A DNA stretch of 64,000 nt from Peptoniphilaceae bacterium (GTDB lineage: Bacteria; Bacillota; Clostridia; Tissierellales; Peptoniphilaceae), in contig JALFST010000008.1 of NCBI GenBank assembly GCA_022779285.1, forward strand, positions 33,531-97,530, written 5' to 3'. Position numbers and translations under genes: made by a program. Numbering within the stretch: position 1 is the first letter of the stretch; every line of letters starts with the position of its first letter. Below the pieces are notes generated by a model. That model was not told the origin of the DNA. It was given only the letters and a program-made list of their open reading frames with translations, and did no database searches. This document shows positions 9,644 to 19,277 of this stretch, one piece after another.

Positions 9644-9664
9644 GGGAACTCCTTTCCGGAAGAA

Positions 9665-10459
9665 TTATTCCGCTTCCTCGTCTGCTTCTACAGAAGCTTC
9701 CGTCTCCGCCTCTGCTGTATCCTCTACGATCTCCTCGGCATCCGCCTCATCGGTTGCAGGCTCTTCTTCATTCTGCTCTCCCTGACGTCCTTCAATCACG
9801 GCATTTGCAATGAGTCCGGTAATGAGCTTCACCGAACGAATCGCATCATCATTTCCCGGAATCGGATAATCCACCTCATCAGGATCCGCATTGGTATCCA
9901 AAATCGCAACAATGGGAATTCCGAGCTTGCGAGCTTCATGAACGGCAATATGCTCCTTCTTGGGATCTACAATGTAAATGAGATCCGGCAATCCGCCCAT
10001 TTCCTTGATGCCGCCAAGGAAACGATCGTGTTTTTCCATTTCATGCTCAAGCTGAGCAACTTCCTTCTTCGGAAGAATATCAAAGGTGCCGTCCTCCTGC
10101 ATTTTTTCAAGAGCCTCAAGACGATCAATACTCTTGCGAATGGTCTGGAAATTGGTAAGCATACCGCCCAGCCAGCGCTGGTTTACATAATACTGATTGG
10201 AACGCTTTGCCTCCACCTCGATTGCATCCTGCGCCTGCTTCTTGGTGCCGACAAAGAGGATTTTTCCTCCATCTGCCGCCACATTCAAAACGGCATCATA
10301 GGCGCGCTCAATCAAACGAACGGTCTTTTGCAAATCAATGATGTGAATCCCGTTTCTCTCCATAAAGATATACGGAGCCATCTTCGGGTTCCAGCGGCGC
10401 GTTTGGTGACCGAAATGGACACCGGCTTCCAACAAGCTTTTCATAGATACTACAGACAT
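9665..10459 (-). CDS. rpsB: 30S ribosomal protein S2 with acidic tail
   Basis: Small-subunit protein that binds the head-body junction and helps recruit S1 or mRNA. The signature [17 protein letters not shown] is at the N-terminus and the family core ends around residue 225. About 38 further residues are almost entirely Glu, Ala, Asp and Thr, ending VEADEEAE. I chose ATG at 10459 because AGGAGGAAAAA is directly upstream; the longer open frame only reads the leader. A promoter lies about 100 bases upstream, leaving a leader of roughly 95 nt. Confidence 0.97.
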   Translation of the reverse strand: MSVVSMKSLLEAGVHFGHQTRRWNPKMAPYIFMERNGIHIIDLQKTVRLIERAYDAVLNVAADGGKILFVGTKKQAQDAIEVEAKRSNQYYVNQRWLGGMLTNFQTIRKSIDRLEALEKMQEDGTFDILPKKEVAQLEHEMEKHDRFLGGIKEMGGLPDLIYIVDPKKEHIAVHEARKLGIPIVAILDTNADPDEVDYPIPGNDDAIRSVKLITGLIANAVIEGRQGEQNEEEPATDEADAEEIVEDTAEAETEASVEADEEAE

Positions 10460-10560
10460 TTTTTCCTCCTGTGTTTTTTCCTCCATCCTGTGCATTTTTC
10501 TCACCGACAACTCGGAACACCGGAAAAATGATACCCACAAGATGTGTGACATACTGTTAT

Positions 10561-10589
10561 ATTATACCTCACAAGAAGCATTGCATCAA
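10561..10589 (-). promoter_or_regulatory. rpsB-tsf promoter
   Basis: Minus strand reads TTGATG (10589-10584), a 17-base spacer, and TATAAT (10566-10561). It sits in the short gap after topA, so rpsB-tsf can be transcribed apart from the topA operon. The leader of about 95 nt is a candidate site for S2 autoregulation (inference only). Confidence 0.8.
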
Positions 10590-10607
10590 CTCCTCATGAA
10601 GGTCAAT

Positions 10608-12683
10608 TTAAGCCTTCTGATCGGACTGATTGGTGGGACAAGCCTCGTTATGACAGAGAACTCGATTTTCAAAGCGATTCTTCCGATGTACCATTAAATC
10701 TCCGCAGGCAGGACAGATCTCTCCCGTCGGAGGATCCCAGGATGCATAATCGCATTTTGGATAATTGCTGCATCCATAGAATACCTTGCCGCGCTTGGAA
10801 ACCTTCTCCACGATTTCACCGCCACATCTCGGACATTTTACGCCCGTGGATTTCACAATGCTTTTTGTATATGTGCATTCCGGAAAATTACTGCATCCGA
10901 TGAAGTCTCCGTTTCTACCATGTTTATATACCAGATCTCCGCCGCAATTCGGACAGGCTTCCCCTGTTTTTTTCTCTTCAACACGATACGAGGCGTCATC
11001 CTCCTTCGCTTTTTTCAGGTCCTGTTCAAAACGCTCATAAAATTCCTGCATGAGCGCTTGCCAGGAAACCTCGCCCCGGGCAACATCATCAAGGCGTTTT
11101 TCCATCGATGCTGTAAATTTTTCGTTGATAATATCTGAAAAATTAGCTTCCAGCAAAGAATTCACCTGATTTCCCAAATCCGTAGGATGAAACTGCTTCT
11201 TCTCCAATGTCACATATCGTCTCGTCAATATACTGCGAATGATTGAGGAATAGGTGCTCGGTCTGCCGATTCCGTTCTTCTCCAGCGTACTCACCAGACT
11301 TGCCTCAGTATATCGCGCGGGTGGCTGTGTAAAATGCTGTTTCTTTTCCACCTTAATCGCCTTGAGCTCCTCGCCCTCTTTCAGCTCCGGAAGAATCACT
11401 TCCTTTTCACGAATCGGCCATACCCTTTGAAATCCGTCAAACTCGGGATGAGACCCTGTCGATCGAAAAATATAGTTGCGATTGATCAAATCCACGGTTG
11501 TCTGCAAATCGACCGAAGCTGTCATCTGTGATGCAATCGCTCTCCGCCAAATGAGATCATAGAGCCTTTGCTGGTCTGTCGTAAGGTCATTGGCAATAGA
11601 TTGCGGCGTACGAAGCGCCTCCGATGGGCGAATTCCTTCATGTGCATCCTGTGTATTCGCATTTTTTCCGCCATAGTGAAGCCCGACACTGGCAAATTCC
11701 GGTCCGTAATTTTTGCTAATAAAGCTTTTTGCCTGACCGATAAAGCTGTCGGAGAGCCTGGTGGAATCTGTTCGCATGTAAGTAATCAAGCCGACCTGAC
11801 CGCCCTCACCTGACAAATGTACCCCTTCATAAAGCTGCTGAGCTACACTCATGGTCTTCGATGTGGAGAATCCGAGTTTACGGGAGGCCTCCTGCTGAAG
11901 CGTCGATGTCGTAAACGGCGCATACGGCTTCTTGGTGCGCTTTTTTGTCTGAATTCGAAAGACCTTAAAAACATCATCGAGGCCCTTGACAATACGATCG
12001 GCGTCCTCCTCCGTTCCAAGCGGCACCTTCTCGATTTTGGTACCGTTCCAAAAGCCCTGAAATTCCGTCTCAAAACGCTTTCTATTTTTACTGTGCAGGG
12101 AATGAATGCTCCAATACTCTTCCGGTATAAAAGCCTGAATTTCCCGTTCCCGATCTATGATGAGCTTTAGGGCAGCCGATTGCACCCTGCCGGCCGACAA
12201 TCCGCTGTGAATTCTTTTCCATAACAATGGAGAAATCTGATATCCCACAATCCGATCCATGATGCGTCGGGCCTGCTGTGCATCCACAAGGTTGGTATCA
12301 ATGGCTCTCGGCTGTTGAATCCCCTGCTTCACACCCTCCGGAGTAATTTCATGAAATGTCACACGCAGAGATTTTTGGGGATCCAAATTCAAAATCTGTG
12401 CCAGATGCCATGAAATCGCCTCTCCTTCGCGATCCGGGTCTGTTGCCAGATAAATGCAGTCCGATTCCGACGCCGCCTTCTTCAATTCATTGATGGTCTT
12501 GGCCTTGCCGCGAACATTGATATATTTCGGTGTAAATCCGTGTTCAATATCGACACCGAATTGACTTTTGGGCAAATCTCTAAGATGCCCCTTAGAGGCA
12601 AGCACACGGTAATTTTTGCCTAAAATTTTTGAAATTGTCTTCGTTTTCGTAGGTGACTCTACGATCAATAGATTTTTCGCCAT
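10608..12683 (-). CDS. topA: DNA topoisomerase I
   Basis: Type IA enzyme that relaxes negative supercoils. Order in the 691 residues: Toprim domain (VESPTKTKTISK at residues 8-19, then DPDREGEAISWHL), cleavage domain with the active-site Tyr in LITYMRTDSTRLS, and three C-terminal four-cysteine zinc ribbons (CPNC, CPRC and CPAC types, from about residue 575). Length is normal. It is last in the rbgA-rnhB-yraN-dprA-topA string, 27 bases after dprA. Confidence 0.98.
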   Translation of the reverse strand: MAKNLLIVESPTKTKTISKILGKNYRVLASKGHLRDLPKSQFGVDIEHGFTPKYINVRGKAKTINELKKAASESDCIYLATDPDREGEAISWHLAQILNLDPQKSLRVTFHEITPEGVKQGIQQPRAIDTNLVDAQQARRIMDRIVGYQISPLLWKRIHSGLSAGRVQSAALKLIIDREREIQAFIPEEYWSIHSLHSKNRKRFETEFQGFWNGTKIEKVPLGTEEDADRIVKGLDDVFKVFRIQTKKRTKKPYAPFTTSTLQQEASRKLGFSTSKTMSVAQQLYEGVHLSGEGGQVGLITYMRTDSTRLSDSFIGQAKSFISKNYGPEFASVGLHYGGKNANTQDAHEGIRPSEALRTPQSIANDLTTDQQRLYDLIWRRAIASQMTASVDLQTTVDLINRNYIFRSTGSHPEFDGFQRVWPIREKEVILPELKEGEELKAIKVEKKQHFTQPPARYTEASLVSTLEKNGIGRPSTYSSIIRSILTRRYVTLEKKQFHPTDLGNQVNSLLEANFSDIINEKFTASMEKRLDDVARGEVSWQALMQEFYERFEQDLKKAKEDDASYRVEEKKTGEACPNCGGDLVYKHGRNGDFIGCSNFPECTYTKSIVKSTGVKCPRCGGEIVEKVSKRGKVFYGCSNYPKCDYASWDPPTGEICPACGDLMVHRKNRFENRVLCHNEACPTNQSDQKA

Positions 12684-12710
12684 GTTTTTCCTCTATCCTT
12701 GCACAGTCTG

Positions 12711-13769
12711 CTACGTCACGGGAAAAGTTGCGGAATAGAATCCTCCGCTTGTTTCCTCAATCATTCCTTTCATCTCCAGCAATGTAATCGCTGCAACAAG
12801 ACGACCGGTTTCCCAACGCAGGCTCTCCAGAAGCATTTCCATCGTCATATTCCTGATCGAGAGATTATCATATACATCTTGCTCATCATTCGTCAACAAT
12901 TGTACACACTTTTTTCCGAAAATTTTGTCTTTTGTATAATCAGGCCAGCCATACAGGGTGGTGCTGATGTCCTCCGCACAAAGGGCAACCTGCGCCCCCT
13001 GCTGAATCAGGGAATCCGTTCCCCGCGCCTGTGGATCCTCAATGCGGCCGGGAATGACATAAACCTCACGGCCTTGCTCATGCGCAAATCTTACGGTATG
13101 CATCGTACCTGATTTGATATCCGCCTCAACCACAAGAGTGCCCCAGGAGAGACCCGATAATATTCGATTTCTTTCCGGAAAAAAATATGGCTTCGGAGAA
13201 AGGCCGGGAAGAACCTCTGTAATCAGACACCCGGATCGGCAAATCTCGCCCGCCAACGTTCGATGCGATGCCGGATAAATCTTATCAATGCCGGAAGCCA
13301 TCACTGCGACAGTCGTTCCTTTTGCATGACAGCATCCTCGATGCGCCTGTGCATCGATACCATATGCCAATCCGGATACAATATTGGCTCCACGATACGA
13401 AAGCTCCTCTGCAAAGGAATGCGCCATTCGCATGCCATACGGAGTCGGTTTTCTCGTTCCGACGATTGTGAAGCAATAGCCCTGCAGAGCTTCCATTTTC
13501 CCTTTACCGAATAAGATCGCCGGCGGATCCGGAATTTGTCTGAGCAATTCCGGATACTCCGAATCGAAAATGGAGAGATACCAATAGCCCTGCGCCTCAA
13601 GATCTCTCCAATGCTCCATCTCGCATGAGTTCAGAGAAATGTCTTCCTGCTTTCCCAAAAACGAAGGCTGCCTGTCACCGATTTCTTCTCTGATCCCGCG
13701 CAAGACCTCTTTTCGACCTTTTCCGGAGAGGATTTGTGCCAATATGATTTTGCTCCATGGCGATCTCAT
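12711..13769 (-). CDS. dprA: DNA processing protein DprA (Smf)
   Basis: Binds incoming single-stranded DNA and loads RecA during natural transformation. The 352-residue protein has an N-terminal SAM/HhH-like region, the Rossmann domain (TIVGTRKPTPYG, VSGLAYGIDAQAH, VMASGIDKIYP, SGTLVVEADIKSGT) and a C-terminal winged-helix (DML1-like) domain. The start ATG at 13769 overlaps the yraN stop as ATGA; an earlier in-frame start would only extend into yraN. Its presence hints at competence, but no competence machinery is in the window. Confidence 0.95.
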   Translation of the reverse strand: MRSPWSKIILAQILSGKGRKEVLRGIREEIGDRQPSFLGKQEDISLNSCEMEHWRDLEAQGYWYLSIFDSEYPELLRQIPDPPAILFGKGKMEALQGYCFTIVGTRKPTPYGMRMAHSFAEELSYRGANIVSGLAYGIDAQAHRGCCHAKGTTVAVMASGIDKIYPASHRTLAGEICRSGCLITEVLPGLSPKPYFFPERNRILSGLSWGTLVVEADIKSGTMHTVRFAHEQGREVYVIPGRIEDPQARGTDSLIQQGAQVALCAEDISTTLYGWPDYTKDKIFGKKCVQLLTNDEQDVYDNLSIRNMTMEMLLESLRWETGRLVAAITLLEMKGMIEETSGGFYSATFPVT

Positions 13770-14194
13770 GCATTTTCCTCCATGGAAAACGCATCCGGAA
13801 TACAATGGATTTGTCTTTTCCCGATATCAATCTCTACAACATCAAAAGAAAAAAAAGAAAACTGAGCGAGACCCTCCCGCTTCCGGTGTGCTAAAAAATG
13901 CCTCGCTGAATAACGTAATCGCTCTCTTTTGCGCCTATCGACAAATTCCTGTGCATATCCGTAAAGATCTCCGGAGCGCGCCTTGACTTCAATAAAAATC
14001 AAGTGATCTCCGCGTGCCGCAATCCGATCGATTTCTCCGCGCCGAGTACGATAATTTCTTTCTAAGATTGTATATCCCCTGGATATATAATAGTTTTCAC
14101 AAAGCCTTTCTCCAAGATCCCCGATCGCTTTTCGATCATGTCTGTCGATTTCATCGAAATCATCGGGAGGTTGAATGTTTTTCCTGATATTCAC
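13766..14194 (-). CDS. yraN: UPF0102 / YraN-family endonuclease-like protein
   Basis: Small protein with a restriction-endonuclease-like fold; the cellular role is not settled. The motif GEIDRIAARGDHLIFIEVKAR gives the D...ExK pattern of the PD-(D/E)xK superfamily, about residues 54-74. I prefer GTG at 14194 as start because GAGGAGGG stands five bases before it; this gives 142 residues, close to family length. It overlaps the end of rnhB by 35 bases and the start of dprA by four. The rnhB-yraN-dprA-topA order is conserved in many Bacillota. Confidence 0.88.
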   Translation of the reverse strand: MNIRKNIQPPDDFDEIDRHDRKAIGDLGERLCENYYISRGYTILERNYRTRRGEIDRIAARGDHLIFIEVKARSGDLYGYAQEFVDRRKRERLRYSARHFLAHRKREGLAQFSFFSFDVVEIDIGKRQIHCIPDAFSMEENA

Positions 14195-14825
14195 GGAGTC
14201 CCTCCTCATGGATAAAACTCCGCCGATGGATCGGTAGGATGCCGAATTTCCGGATCGCCTCCATATGCGCCTTGGTACCATATCCCTTGTTTTTCGCAAG
14301 GTCATATTCCGGATATTTCTCTGCCAAAGCGATCATTTGACGATCACGATAAACCTTAGCCACGATCGACGCACAGCTGATGGTGTAAATTCGATCATCG
14401 CCATGAATGATCCCTATCTGAGGATAGGCAATATCGATGGTTTCCGCATCGATCACCACGAGCTCGGGAATCACATGATGTCCCTGATGGTCTGTAAGTG
14501 CTTCCACAGCCTCCTTCATCGCGCGGAGCGTTGCTTGACGAATATTGATTTCGTCAATGAATTGTTCACTGCTTTGTCCGATGCCCCATGCGATACAATG
14601 CTCTAAAATCTGATCGTAAAGCTTTTCTCGCTTGATTTCCGATACCTTTTTCGAATCGCGCACTCCTTCAATGCGCTCTCCCTTCGGCATAATTATAGCA
14701 CAGGCCACCACAGGACCGGCAAGCGGACCGCGTCCCACTTCATCCACTCCGCATACCAGATCTGTCGCATCAATGCGGCTCTTTAATTCTCGAATATCGT
14801 TTTCTGTCCAATGATCTCTCTTCAC
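14160..14825 (-). CDS. rnhB: Ribonuclease HII
   Basis: Removes RNA primers and single ribonucleotides from DNA. Acidic catalytic residues are visible in CGVDEVGRGPLAGPVV (residues 25-40), together with the DSKK loop and ISCASIVAKVYRD, which carry family motifs. The 221-residue length is normal. It starts one base before the rbgA stop region, so the two are probably translated together. Confidence 0.96.
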   Translation of the reverse strand: MKRDHWTENDIRELKSRIDATDLVCGVDEVGRGPLAGPVVACAIIMPKGERIEGVRDSKKVSEIKREKLYDQILEHCIAWGIGQSSEQFIDEINIRQATLRAMKEAVEALTDHQGHHVIPELVVIDAETIDIAYPQIGIIHGDDRIYTISCASIVAKVYRDRQMIALAEKYPEYDLAKNKGYGTKAHMEAIRKFGILPIHRRSFIHEEGLREYQEKHSTSR

Positions 14826-14826
14826 T

Positions 14827-15663
14827 TTACGGCCTTTCTAAAGAGATTCTGCCGAATCTCTGTTTCCGAAAATCATCTAAAATCTTTTTGCCGATTCGAT
14901 CGTAATCAATCTCACCTCCCCGCAAAAGGCAGCCGGATTGCCTGGCCATGCGTTCCATGATTTCCAATGCGGTCTCGTCGCCCTGAATCTGATATCGATC
15001 CAGAAAATCCTCCGGACGAATGAGAAGCATATTCTCTAAAAAACGCAGTCCCAGCTCTGCCGGCTGCAGGACCTCATCGCGAATGGCTCCTGTAAATGCC
15101 AGATGAAGCGCCTGATCCGGATCCAGCTTGTGCCAAAGAATCCCCGGAGTATCCATCAATAAAAAGCTTTCCCTTGCATGAATCCATTGTTGCCCTGTGG
15201 TGACTCCCGGACGATCCCCGACTTTTGCGCTTCTTTTTTTTGACATCATATTGATAAAGGTGGATTTTCCCGAATTCGGTATTCCGAATACGAGCATGCG
15301 GATTTCCGGATTTTGAATTCCTTTTTCCTCTTTTCTGCGGAGCTCTTCCTTCAGGATTTCCACCGCCAGAATTCGCACCTTTTTTGCAGCATTCTCTTTT
15401 GCAGCATCCAAAGCAAGCGCGCGGATTCCCTGTTTTTCAAAATGAAATAACCATTGCGCGGTAACCGAGGGATCTGCCATATCCTTTTTATTGAGAATGA
15501 TCAGTCTTTTCTTTTGTTTTGTCACCTGCTCCAACAGCTGATTGCTGCTCGAAAGAGGAATTCTGGAATCCAGTATTTCGCAGCAGAGATCAATCTGCGG
15601 AAGCCTTTGCCGAATCTGATCCAGCGCTTTTTTCATATGGCCGGGAAACCAGTTGATGTTCAT
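14827..15663 (-). CDS. rbgA: Ribosome biogenesis GTPase A (YlqF)
   Basis: Circularly permuted GTPase needed for late 50S assembly. In the 278 residues the G motifs come in permuted order: NKKD (G4) first, then GIPNSGKST (G1), GVTTG (G2) and DTPG (G3), followed by a C-terminal RNA-binding domain. The start WFPGHM is diagnostic. Its ATG lies 20 bases after the T-run of the rplS terminator with no room for a separate promoter. Expression by read-through is therefore likely. Confidence 0.96.
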   Translation of the reverse strand: MNINWFPGHMKKALDQIRQRLPQIDLCCEILDSRIPLSSSNQLLEQVTKQKKRLIILNKKDMADPSVTAQWLFHFEKQGIRALALDAAKENAAKKVRILAVEILKEELRRKEEKGIQNPEIRMLVFGIPNSGKSTFINMMSKKRSAKVGDRPGVTTGQQWIHARESFLLMDTPGILWHKLDPDQALHLAFTGAIRDEVLQPAELGLRFLENMLLIRPEDFLDRYQIQGDETALEIMERMARQSGCLLRGGEIDYDRIGKKILDDFRKQRFGRISLERP

Positions 15664-15683
15664 TACCTCTCCTCCTTTCCATC

Positions 15684-15720
15684 AAAAAAACAGCTCAAAA
15701 CGGAAGACCGTTCCGAGCTG
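15684..15720 (-). terminator. Intrinsic terminator after rplS
   Basis: Minus-strand hairpin CAGCTCGGAACGG / CCGTTTTGAGCTG (two G-T mismatch pairs) followed by seven T. It separates rplS from rbgA. Confidence 0.92.
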
Positions 15721-15732
15721 AATTTGATCGGA

Positions 15733-16080
15733 TTAATAGGATTTTCTCTCTTTCACCTTAGCAGCCTTGCCGACACGCTGACGCAGGTAGTAAAGCTTTG
15801 CGCGGCGAGCTTTTCCCTGACGGCTGACCTCGATCTTCTCAACGCGCGGAGAATGCAGCAGGAATGTACGCTCAACGCCGACGCCGTTGCTGATTCGACG
15901 AACCGTAAAGGTTTCATTGACGCTTCCGTTCTGGCGCTTAATCACGGTTCCTTCGAAAAGCTGAACACGCTCACGTGTTCCTTCTTTAATACGATAATAA
16001 ACTTTTACAGTGTCCCCAATGCGAAAGCTTGGCAGATCCTGCTTAAGTTGCTCCGTTTCCAATTTTTGAATATAATCCAT
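15733..16080 (-). CDS. rplS: 50S ribosomal protein L19
   Basis: Large-subunit protein at the 30S-50S interface. The 115 residues show the family pattern: [34 protein letters not shown]-like [16 protein letters not shown], and a basic C-terminal [19 protein letters not shown]. It is the last gene of the ylxM-to-rplS operon, 9 bases after trmD, and is followed by a strong terminator. Confidence 0.98.
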   Translation of the reverse strand: MDYIQKLETEQLKQDLPSFRIGDTVKVYYRIKEGTRERVQLFEGTVIKRQNGSVNETFTVRRISNGVGVERTFLLHSPRVEKIEVSRQGKARRAKLYYLRQRVGKAAKVKERKSY

Positions 16081-16089
16081 GTTTTCCTC

Positions 16090-16788
16090 CTAATCCTCAT
16101 TTTGTGATTCACGTTTATATTTTTCATATAAATCAGGGCGTTTCCGCTTTGTATTTTCGATGCTGTTTTGCAAGCGCCACTTTGCGATTTCACCGTGGTT
16201 GCCGTTCAAAAGAACCTCCGGAACGGCAAAGCCTCGAAAATCGCGCGGCTTGGTGAATTCATCATATTGAAGCAAATGATTCATCAGAGAATCGGTTGGC
16301 GCACTTTCGCTGTTTCCCAGGACACCGTCAATCCACCGCACAACCGTATCGATCAAAACCATTGCCGGAAGCTCTCCGCCTGTAAGAACATAGTCTCCGA
16401 TAGAGATCTCTTCATCGATAAAATGATTCACCACGCGGCTGTCAATTCCCTCGTAATGTCCGCAAAGCAGAACAAGATGCTCCTCCTGAGCAAGCGAAAT
16501 CGCTTTTTGCTGCGTAAGCACGGATCCCTGCGGGCTCAAATAGATCACACGACTCTTTGGCGTTCGAACCGCTTCAATCGAGCGAACCACCGGTTCCGGC
16601 ATCATCAGCATGCCTGCCGCCCCGCCAAACACCGTTCCGTCCACTTTGCTGTGCTTATCAAGGGAAAAATCGCGAATATTGGTTGCCTTGATCGCAAGAT
16701 GTTCTTTTTGAATCGCCCTTCCGATCACGCCATATTGATCCAGAATCGAAAAAATTTCGGGAAATAGCGTTAGAATATCAATTCTCAT
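16090..16788 (-). CDS. trmD: tRNA (guanine37-N1)-methyltransferase
   Basis: Methylates G37 next to the anticodon, preventing +1 frameshifting. The trefoil-knot SAM site is visible as LLCGHYEGIDSRV and SIGDYVLTGGELPAM (about residues 108-145). Length 232 is normal. The start overlaps the rimM stop by 11 bases. The rpsP-khpA-rimM-trmD-rplS order is the classic one. Confidence 0.98.
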   Translation of the reverse strand: MRIDILTLFPEIFSILDQYGVIGRAIQKEHLAIKATNIRDFSLDKHSKVDGTVFGGAAGMLMMPEPVVRSIEAVRTPKSRVIYLSPQGSVLTQQKAISLAQEEHLVLLCGHYEGIDSRVVNHFIDEEISIGDYVLTGGELPAMVLIDTVVRWIDGVLGNSESAPTDSLMNHLLQYDEFTKPRDFRGFAVPEVLLNGNHGEIAKWRLQNSIENTKRKRPDLYEKYKRESQNED

Positions 16789-17284
16789 CGAGCAAACCCT
16801 TCATCGCTTGTATACGGATATAACCCTCGTCCGGGGAAATTTTCCGAATCACGTCATGTACAGCCGGAATCAAAATTTCCTTCCGATTCTCAGTCACCAC
16901 CACATAAATATCATTGGAAGCGTAGCTGAGCACATCCTTCACCGTACCGAAAATGTGATTTTTTTCATCCATTACCCGCAGTCCGATTAAATCCTTCACA
17001 TAATAAAATCCGGGCTCGGGATCCGGCAGATCTTCCTCTAAAACATAGAGCTGTTTTCGCAACAGCTTTTCCGCTTCTTCAATCGAAGAAATTTCATCGA
17101 AAAACAAATAACTGAATAAACCATCGCTTCGAACCTTCGAGATGTGAAGTTTTTCACCGGAATCCGTATAAAGGAGCATTCCCTCTGAAAAACGATCCTT
17201 GCGGCCATCCGCGGTTTGCACCCGTACTTCTCCTTTTAGGCCCCGTGTCCTAATAACGGTGCCCACAGAAATGAGGTCATTCAT
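16778..17284 (-). CDS. rimM: 16S rRNA processing protein RimM
   Basis: Assists maturation of the 30S head through S19. The 168 residues show an N-terminal barrel (VGTVIRTRGLKGEVRV) and a PRC-barrel C-terminal half with YYVKDLIGLRV and IPAVHDVIRKI. I start at ATG 17284, which overlaps the khpA stop region; an earlier in-frame start lies inside khpA. Confidence 0.95.
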   Translation of the reverse strand: MNDLISVGTVIRTRGLKGEVRVQTADGRKDRFSEGMLLYTDSGEKLHISKVRSDGLFSYLFFDEISSIEEAEKLLRKQLYVLEEDLPDPEPGFYYVKDLIGLRVMDEKNHIFGTVKDVLSYASNDIYVVVTENRKEILIPAVHDVIRKISPDEGYIRIQAMKGLLDEN

Positions 17285-17516
17285 CAATGCTTTCAATGTC
17301 CAGGTTTACCTTGACATTCTCTTTGATTGCGCAGGCTTTCAGGACTTGGCGCAACGAATTGGCAATGCGGCCCTGCTTGCCGATCACCTTTCCCATATCA
17401 TCGGAATGGACGCGAAGCGAAAGGTGAACAAGTCCCCCCTCCACATCTTCTATCAGCTCAATCGAATCGGGATGATCGACCAGGCTCTGTGCCATTGACA
17501 ATAAGAGATCTTTCAT
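17277..17516 (-). CDS. khpA: KH-domain RNA-binding protein KhpA (YlqC)
   Basis: Small single-KH protein of 79 residues with the GxxG loop as GKVIGKQGRIANSLRQ (about residues 40-55). In other Gram-positives KhpA pairs with KhpB and affects cell-size control and small-RNA binding; khpB is not in this window. It is placed between rpsP and rimM as usual, two bases after rpsP. Confidence 0.93.
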   Translation of the reverse strand: MKDLLLSMAQSLVDHPDSIELIEDVEGGLVHLSLRVHSDDMGKVIGKQGRIANSLRQVLKACAIKENVKVNLDIESIDE

Positions 17517-17518
17517 AA

Positions 17519-17917
17519 TTAAGCCTCGGCTTCTTCGTTGTCCGTCTTTTGCTCCGATTCCTCGTTTTTCTCAGTTTCCTTCACAGCATCCTTTGCCGAT
17601 GCCTTCTCTTCAAACTCGATTACCTTTTTGGGCTTGCGCTCTGCGGAGACACCTGCCTCAACAAGACCGCTCGCTTCCAAAACGCCATATTCCTTGAAGA
17701 GACGATTCACCGTATCGGAAGGCTTTGCACCATTGGAGATCCATGTCTTCACCTTGTCCGCGTTGATACGGAACATACGAGGCTCGGAAACAGGATTATA
17801 GAATCCCAACTCTTCGATAAAGCGACCATTGCGTGCACGGCGAGAATCCGCAACAACGATACGATAAAATGGCTGCTTCTTAGCTCCTAAACGTTTCATT
17901 CTGATTTTTACTGCCAT
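17519..17917 (-). CDS. rpsP: 30S ribosomal protein S16 with acidic tail
   Basis: Early-binding small-subunit protein. The core [19 protein letters not shown]...[10 protein letters not shown]...YNP is canonical and ends near residue 80. The 132-residue protein then has roughly 45 extra residues, Lys- and Glu-rich, ending NEEAEA. Similar acidic ends occur on S2 and L28 in this window. It lies 9 bases after ffh. Confidence 0.97.
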   Translation of the reverse strand: MAVKIRMKRLGAKKQPFYRIVVADSRRARNGRFIEELGFYNPVSEPRMFRINADKVKTWISNGAKPSDTVNRLFKEYGVLEASGLVEAGVSAERKPKKVIEFEEKASAKDAVKETEKNEESEQKTDNEEAEA

Positions 17918-17926
17918 GATTCCTCC

Positions 17927-19264
17927 TTATTTGAAAAACGGATTTTTAAAAAATCCCTTTTTGCCCTTTTTCTGAAGCTTCGTTACCTGCTTCATCATCT
18001 TTTTTGAGTCCTTAAATTGCTTCAGCATCCGATTGACCAATACAGGATCGACTCCCGATCCCTTCGCAATTCTCGTACGTCTGGAAGGATTGATCTTGTC
18101 CGGGTTCGCTCTTTCCTCCGGAGTCATCGATGTAATAATGGCCTCCATATGAGCAATCTGTTTTCCATCCAGGTTGACATTGTCCAGCATTTTCGCGTTG
18201 ATCCCCGGAATCATCGTCAACAGATTCTCTAAAGGCCCCAATTTTTTCATTTGCTGAATCTGCGAATAGAAATCGTTGAGATCATACTTCTGGGAACGAA
18301 GCTTTTTCTCCATCTCCTTCGCCTGCTCTTTATCGATGGTTTGCTCCGCCTTCTCAATCAGTGTAAGCACATCTCCCATGCCGAGAATGCGTCCGACAAG
18401 ACGATCGGGATGAAATTCCTCTAAATCATCCAGCTTTTCACCCGTGCCTACGAGCTTGATCGGCTTTTGAGTAACAGCGCGTACGGAAAGCGCTGCACCG
18501 CCGCGCGCATCACCGTCCATCTTCGACAGCACGACGCCCGTCAGATCAATTTGCTCGTTAAATGCTTTAGCAACATTGACAGCTTCCTGCCCTGTCATGG
18601 CATCGACCACTAAGAGAGTTTCCGTTACCGGAATATGCGCTTTCATCTCGCGAAGCTCCTCCATAAGAGCCTCATCGATCTGCAAACGACCGGCAGTATC
18701 GATAATTACAGGATCCTTACCGGTTCTTCGAGCATCCTCAACCGCCTTCTGAGCGATCGTAACAGGATTGACATCGGTTCCCATCTCAAAGACAGGAGCT
18801 CCTGCCTGCTCCCCCACCACCTGAAGCTGTTTGATTGCGGCAGGACGATAGACATCGCATGCGACCAGCAGGGGGCGCTTCCCCTTTTTGAGATACAGCC
18901 TTGCCAGCTTCGCCGCATGAGTTGTTTTTCCTGCACCCTGCAAACCGCACATCAAAATGATTGTCGGAGCATTTGAGGAGTATCGCAGCGATTGATCGGG
19001 ATCGCTCATCAAATCAATAAGCTGCTCCTTCACAATTTTGACCACCATCTGTCCCGGAGTCAGTGATTTCATCACATTTTCTCCAATGGCTTTTTCCTTG
19101 GTGCGTGCTACAAAATCCTTGACCACTTTATAGCTCACATCCGCCTCCAGCAATGCGAGACGAATCTCTCGCATCGCCTGCTCAACATCCTTTTCATCCA
19201 GCTTCCCCTTACGGGTCAGATTGGCGAAGGTTTGCTGCAAGCGCTCCGCTAAATTTTCAAACAA
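17927..19264 (-). CDS. ffh: Signal recognition particle protein Ffh (SRP54)
   Basis: GTPase that binds signal peptides and SRP RNA and docks with FtsY. The 445 residues contain the N domain (FENLAERLQQTF), the G domain (GLQGAGKTTHAAKLA, DTAGRLQ, SKMDGDARGG) and a methionine-rich M domain ending in basic KKGKKGFFKNPFFK. The best start is TTG at 19264: GAGAGGGGG stands five bases upstream and the family begins MFENL. Longer frames run into ylxM. The gap to ylxM is 13 bases. The SRP RNA gene is not seen here. Confidence 0.97.
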   Translation of the reverse strand: MFENLAERLQQTFANLTRKGKLDEKDVEQAMREIRLALLEADVSYKVVKDFVARTKEKAIGENVMKSLTPGQMVVKIVKEQLIDLMSDPDQSLRYSSNAPTIILMCGLQGAGKTTHAAKLARLYLKKGKRPLLVACDVYRPAAIKQLQVVGEQAGAPVFEMGTDVNPVTIAQKAVEDARRTGKDPVIIDTAGRLQIDEALMEELREMKAHIPVTETLLVVDAMTGQEAVNVAKAFNEQIDLTGVVLSKMDGDARGGAALSVRAVTQKPIKLVGTGEKLDDLEEFHPDRLVGRILGMGDVLTLIEKAEQTIDKEQAKEMEKKLRSQKYDLNDFYSQIQQMKKLGPLENLLTMIPGINAKMLDNVNLDGKQIAHMEAIITSMTPEERANPDKINPSRRTRIAKGSGVDPVLVNRMLKQFKDSKKMMKQVTKLQKKGKKGFFKNPFFK

Positions 19265-19277
19265 TGGCGCCCCCTCT

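Noticed and set aside
8939..10531. A 530-codon open frame on the plus strand opposite tsf and rpsB
   Set aside because: It is antisense to two clearly recognised genes, has no recognisable domain and is Leu/Ile/His-rich, as expected for the complement of GC3-biased genes.
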